From the NCBI GenBank assembly GCA_021805485.1, contig JAJZFF010000652.1, forward strand, positions 1 to 7,419: a DNA stretch of 7,419 nt. Reading direction: 5' to 3'. A model generated the notes under the pieces. The model saw nothing but the letters and a program-made list of their open reading frames with translations, searched no databases and was not told where the DNA came from. Each line of letters starts with the position of its first letter. The stretch's first letter is position 1. This document shows positions 7,313 to 7,419 of this stretch, piece by piece. Both the position numbers and the translations under genes were made by a program. The DNA comes from Pseudomonadota bacterium (lineage in GTDB: Bacteria > Pseudomonadota > Alphaproteobacteria > Acetobacterales > Acetobacteraceae).

Positions 7313-7419
7313 GGCGAGCACGTGGTGCGTCACGCTCAATTGCGGCGGGTTGCGCAGCGTCTGGTAGATGACGCAATAGCGCTCGGTCGTTTCGATCAGA
7401 CGGCGCACCTGGTCGGGCG
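7301..7419 (-). CDS. OsmC-family protein, C-terminal fragment (5' end outside window)
   Basis: Only the last 38 residues are visible; the gene continues past the right edge. The sequence LIETTERYCVIYQTLRNPPQLSV is typical of the C-terminal helix and strand of OsmC-family proteins. The Cys in ERYCVIYQT lies where the second redox-active Cys of the family is expected. OsmC/Ohr proteins are small thiol peroxidases that reduce organic hydroperoxides, and some family members have no proven peroxidase role. With the first Cys outside the window, peroxidase activity cannot be judged. The end (HHVLAAGA) is followed by TGA inside a hairpin loop. Family assignment rests on a short segment. Confidence 0.7.
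   Translation of the reverse strand, partial: PDQVRRLIETTERYCVIYQTLRNPPQLSVTHHVLAAGA

Overview
The window is high-GC bacterial DNA in which every supportable gene lies on the minus strand. It most likely comes from an alphaproteobacterium, perhaps Hyphomicrobiales. This is inferred from the gene families (Flp pilin, a CitE/MaoC pair, an alginate-export-type porin), from a perfect FNR/FixK-type box, and from a GAGCACG-type palindromic repeat resembling intergenic repeats common in that order. There is no rRNA, tRNA, CRISPR array, phage gene or transposase. The long plus-strand reading frames are antisense shadows caused by high GC.

In transcription order (right to left): the 3' end of an OsmC-like protein gene (7301-7419), closed by a hairpin over its stop codon; a 160-base spacer; an orphan Flp-type pilin gene (6957-7139); a tight two-gene operon of a MaoC-like hydratase (6410-6862) and a CitE-like CoA-ester lyase (5511-6398), closed by a clear intrinsic terminator (5466-5505); and a regulatory region with a perfect TTGATCTGGATCAA box. 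After that come an outer-membrane beta-barrel protein of the alginate-export family (3764-5311), a Baeyer-Villiger monooxygenase (2005-3621), an alpha/beta hydrolase of the MetX-like group (749-1801), and a short-chain dehydrogenase that runs off the left edge (1-629).

The left four genes read as a plausible catabolic module. The outer-membrane channel would admit a hydrophobic or acidic substrate, the dehydrogenase would oxidise an alcohol to a ketone (or handle a product alcohol), the monooxygenase would convert the ketone to an ester or lactone, and the hydrolase would open the ester. The genes are separated by 119-203 base gaps that hold hairpins, so they may be several transcripts rather than one operon. 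The CitE/MaoC pair would hydrate and cleave a branched or dicarboxylic acyl-CoA, as such pairs do elsewhere; the substrate cannot be read from sequence.

No clearly new system is visible. The most useful leads are the FNR/FixK-type box upstream of genes that include an O2-consuming enzyme, the Trp-to-Phe change in the monooxygenase fingerprint, the Asp-to-Asn change at the MaoC catalytic position, and a structured repeat element whose arm contains the monooxygenase stop codon.
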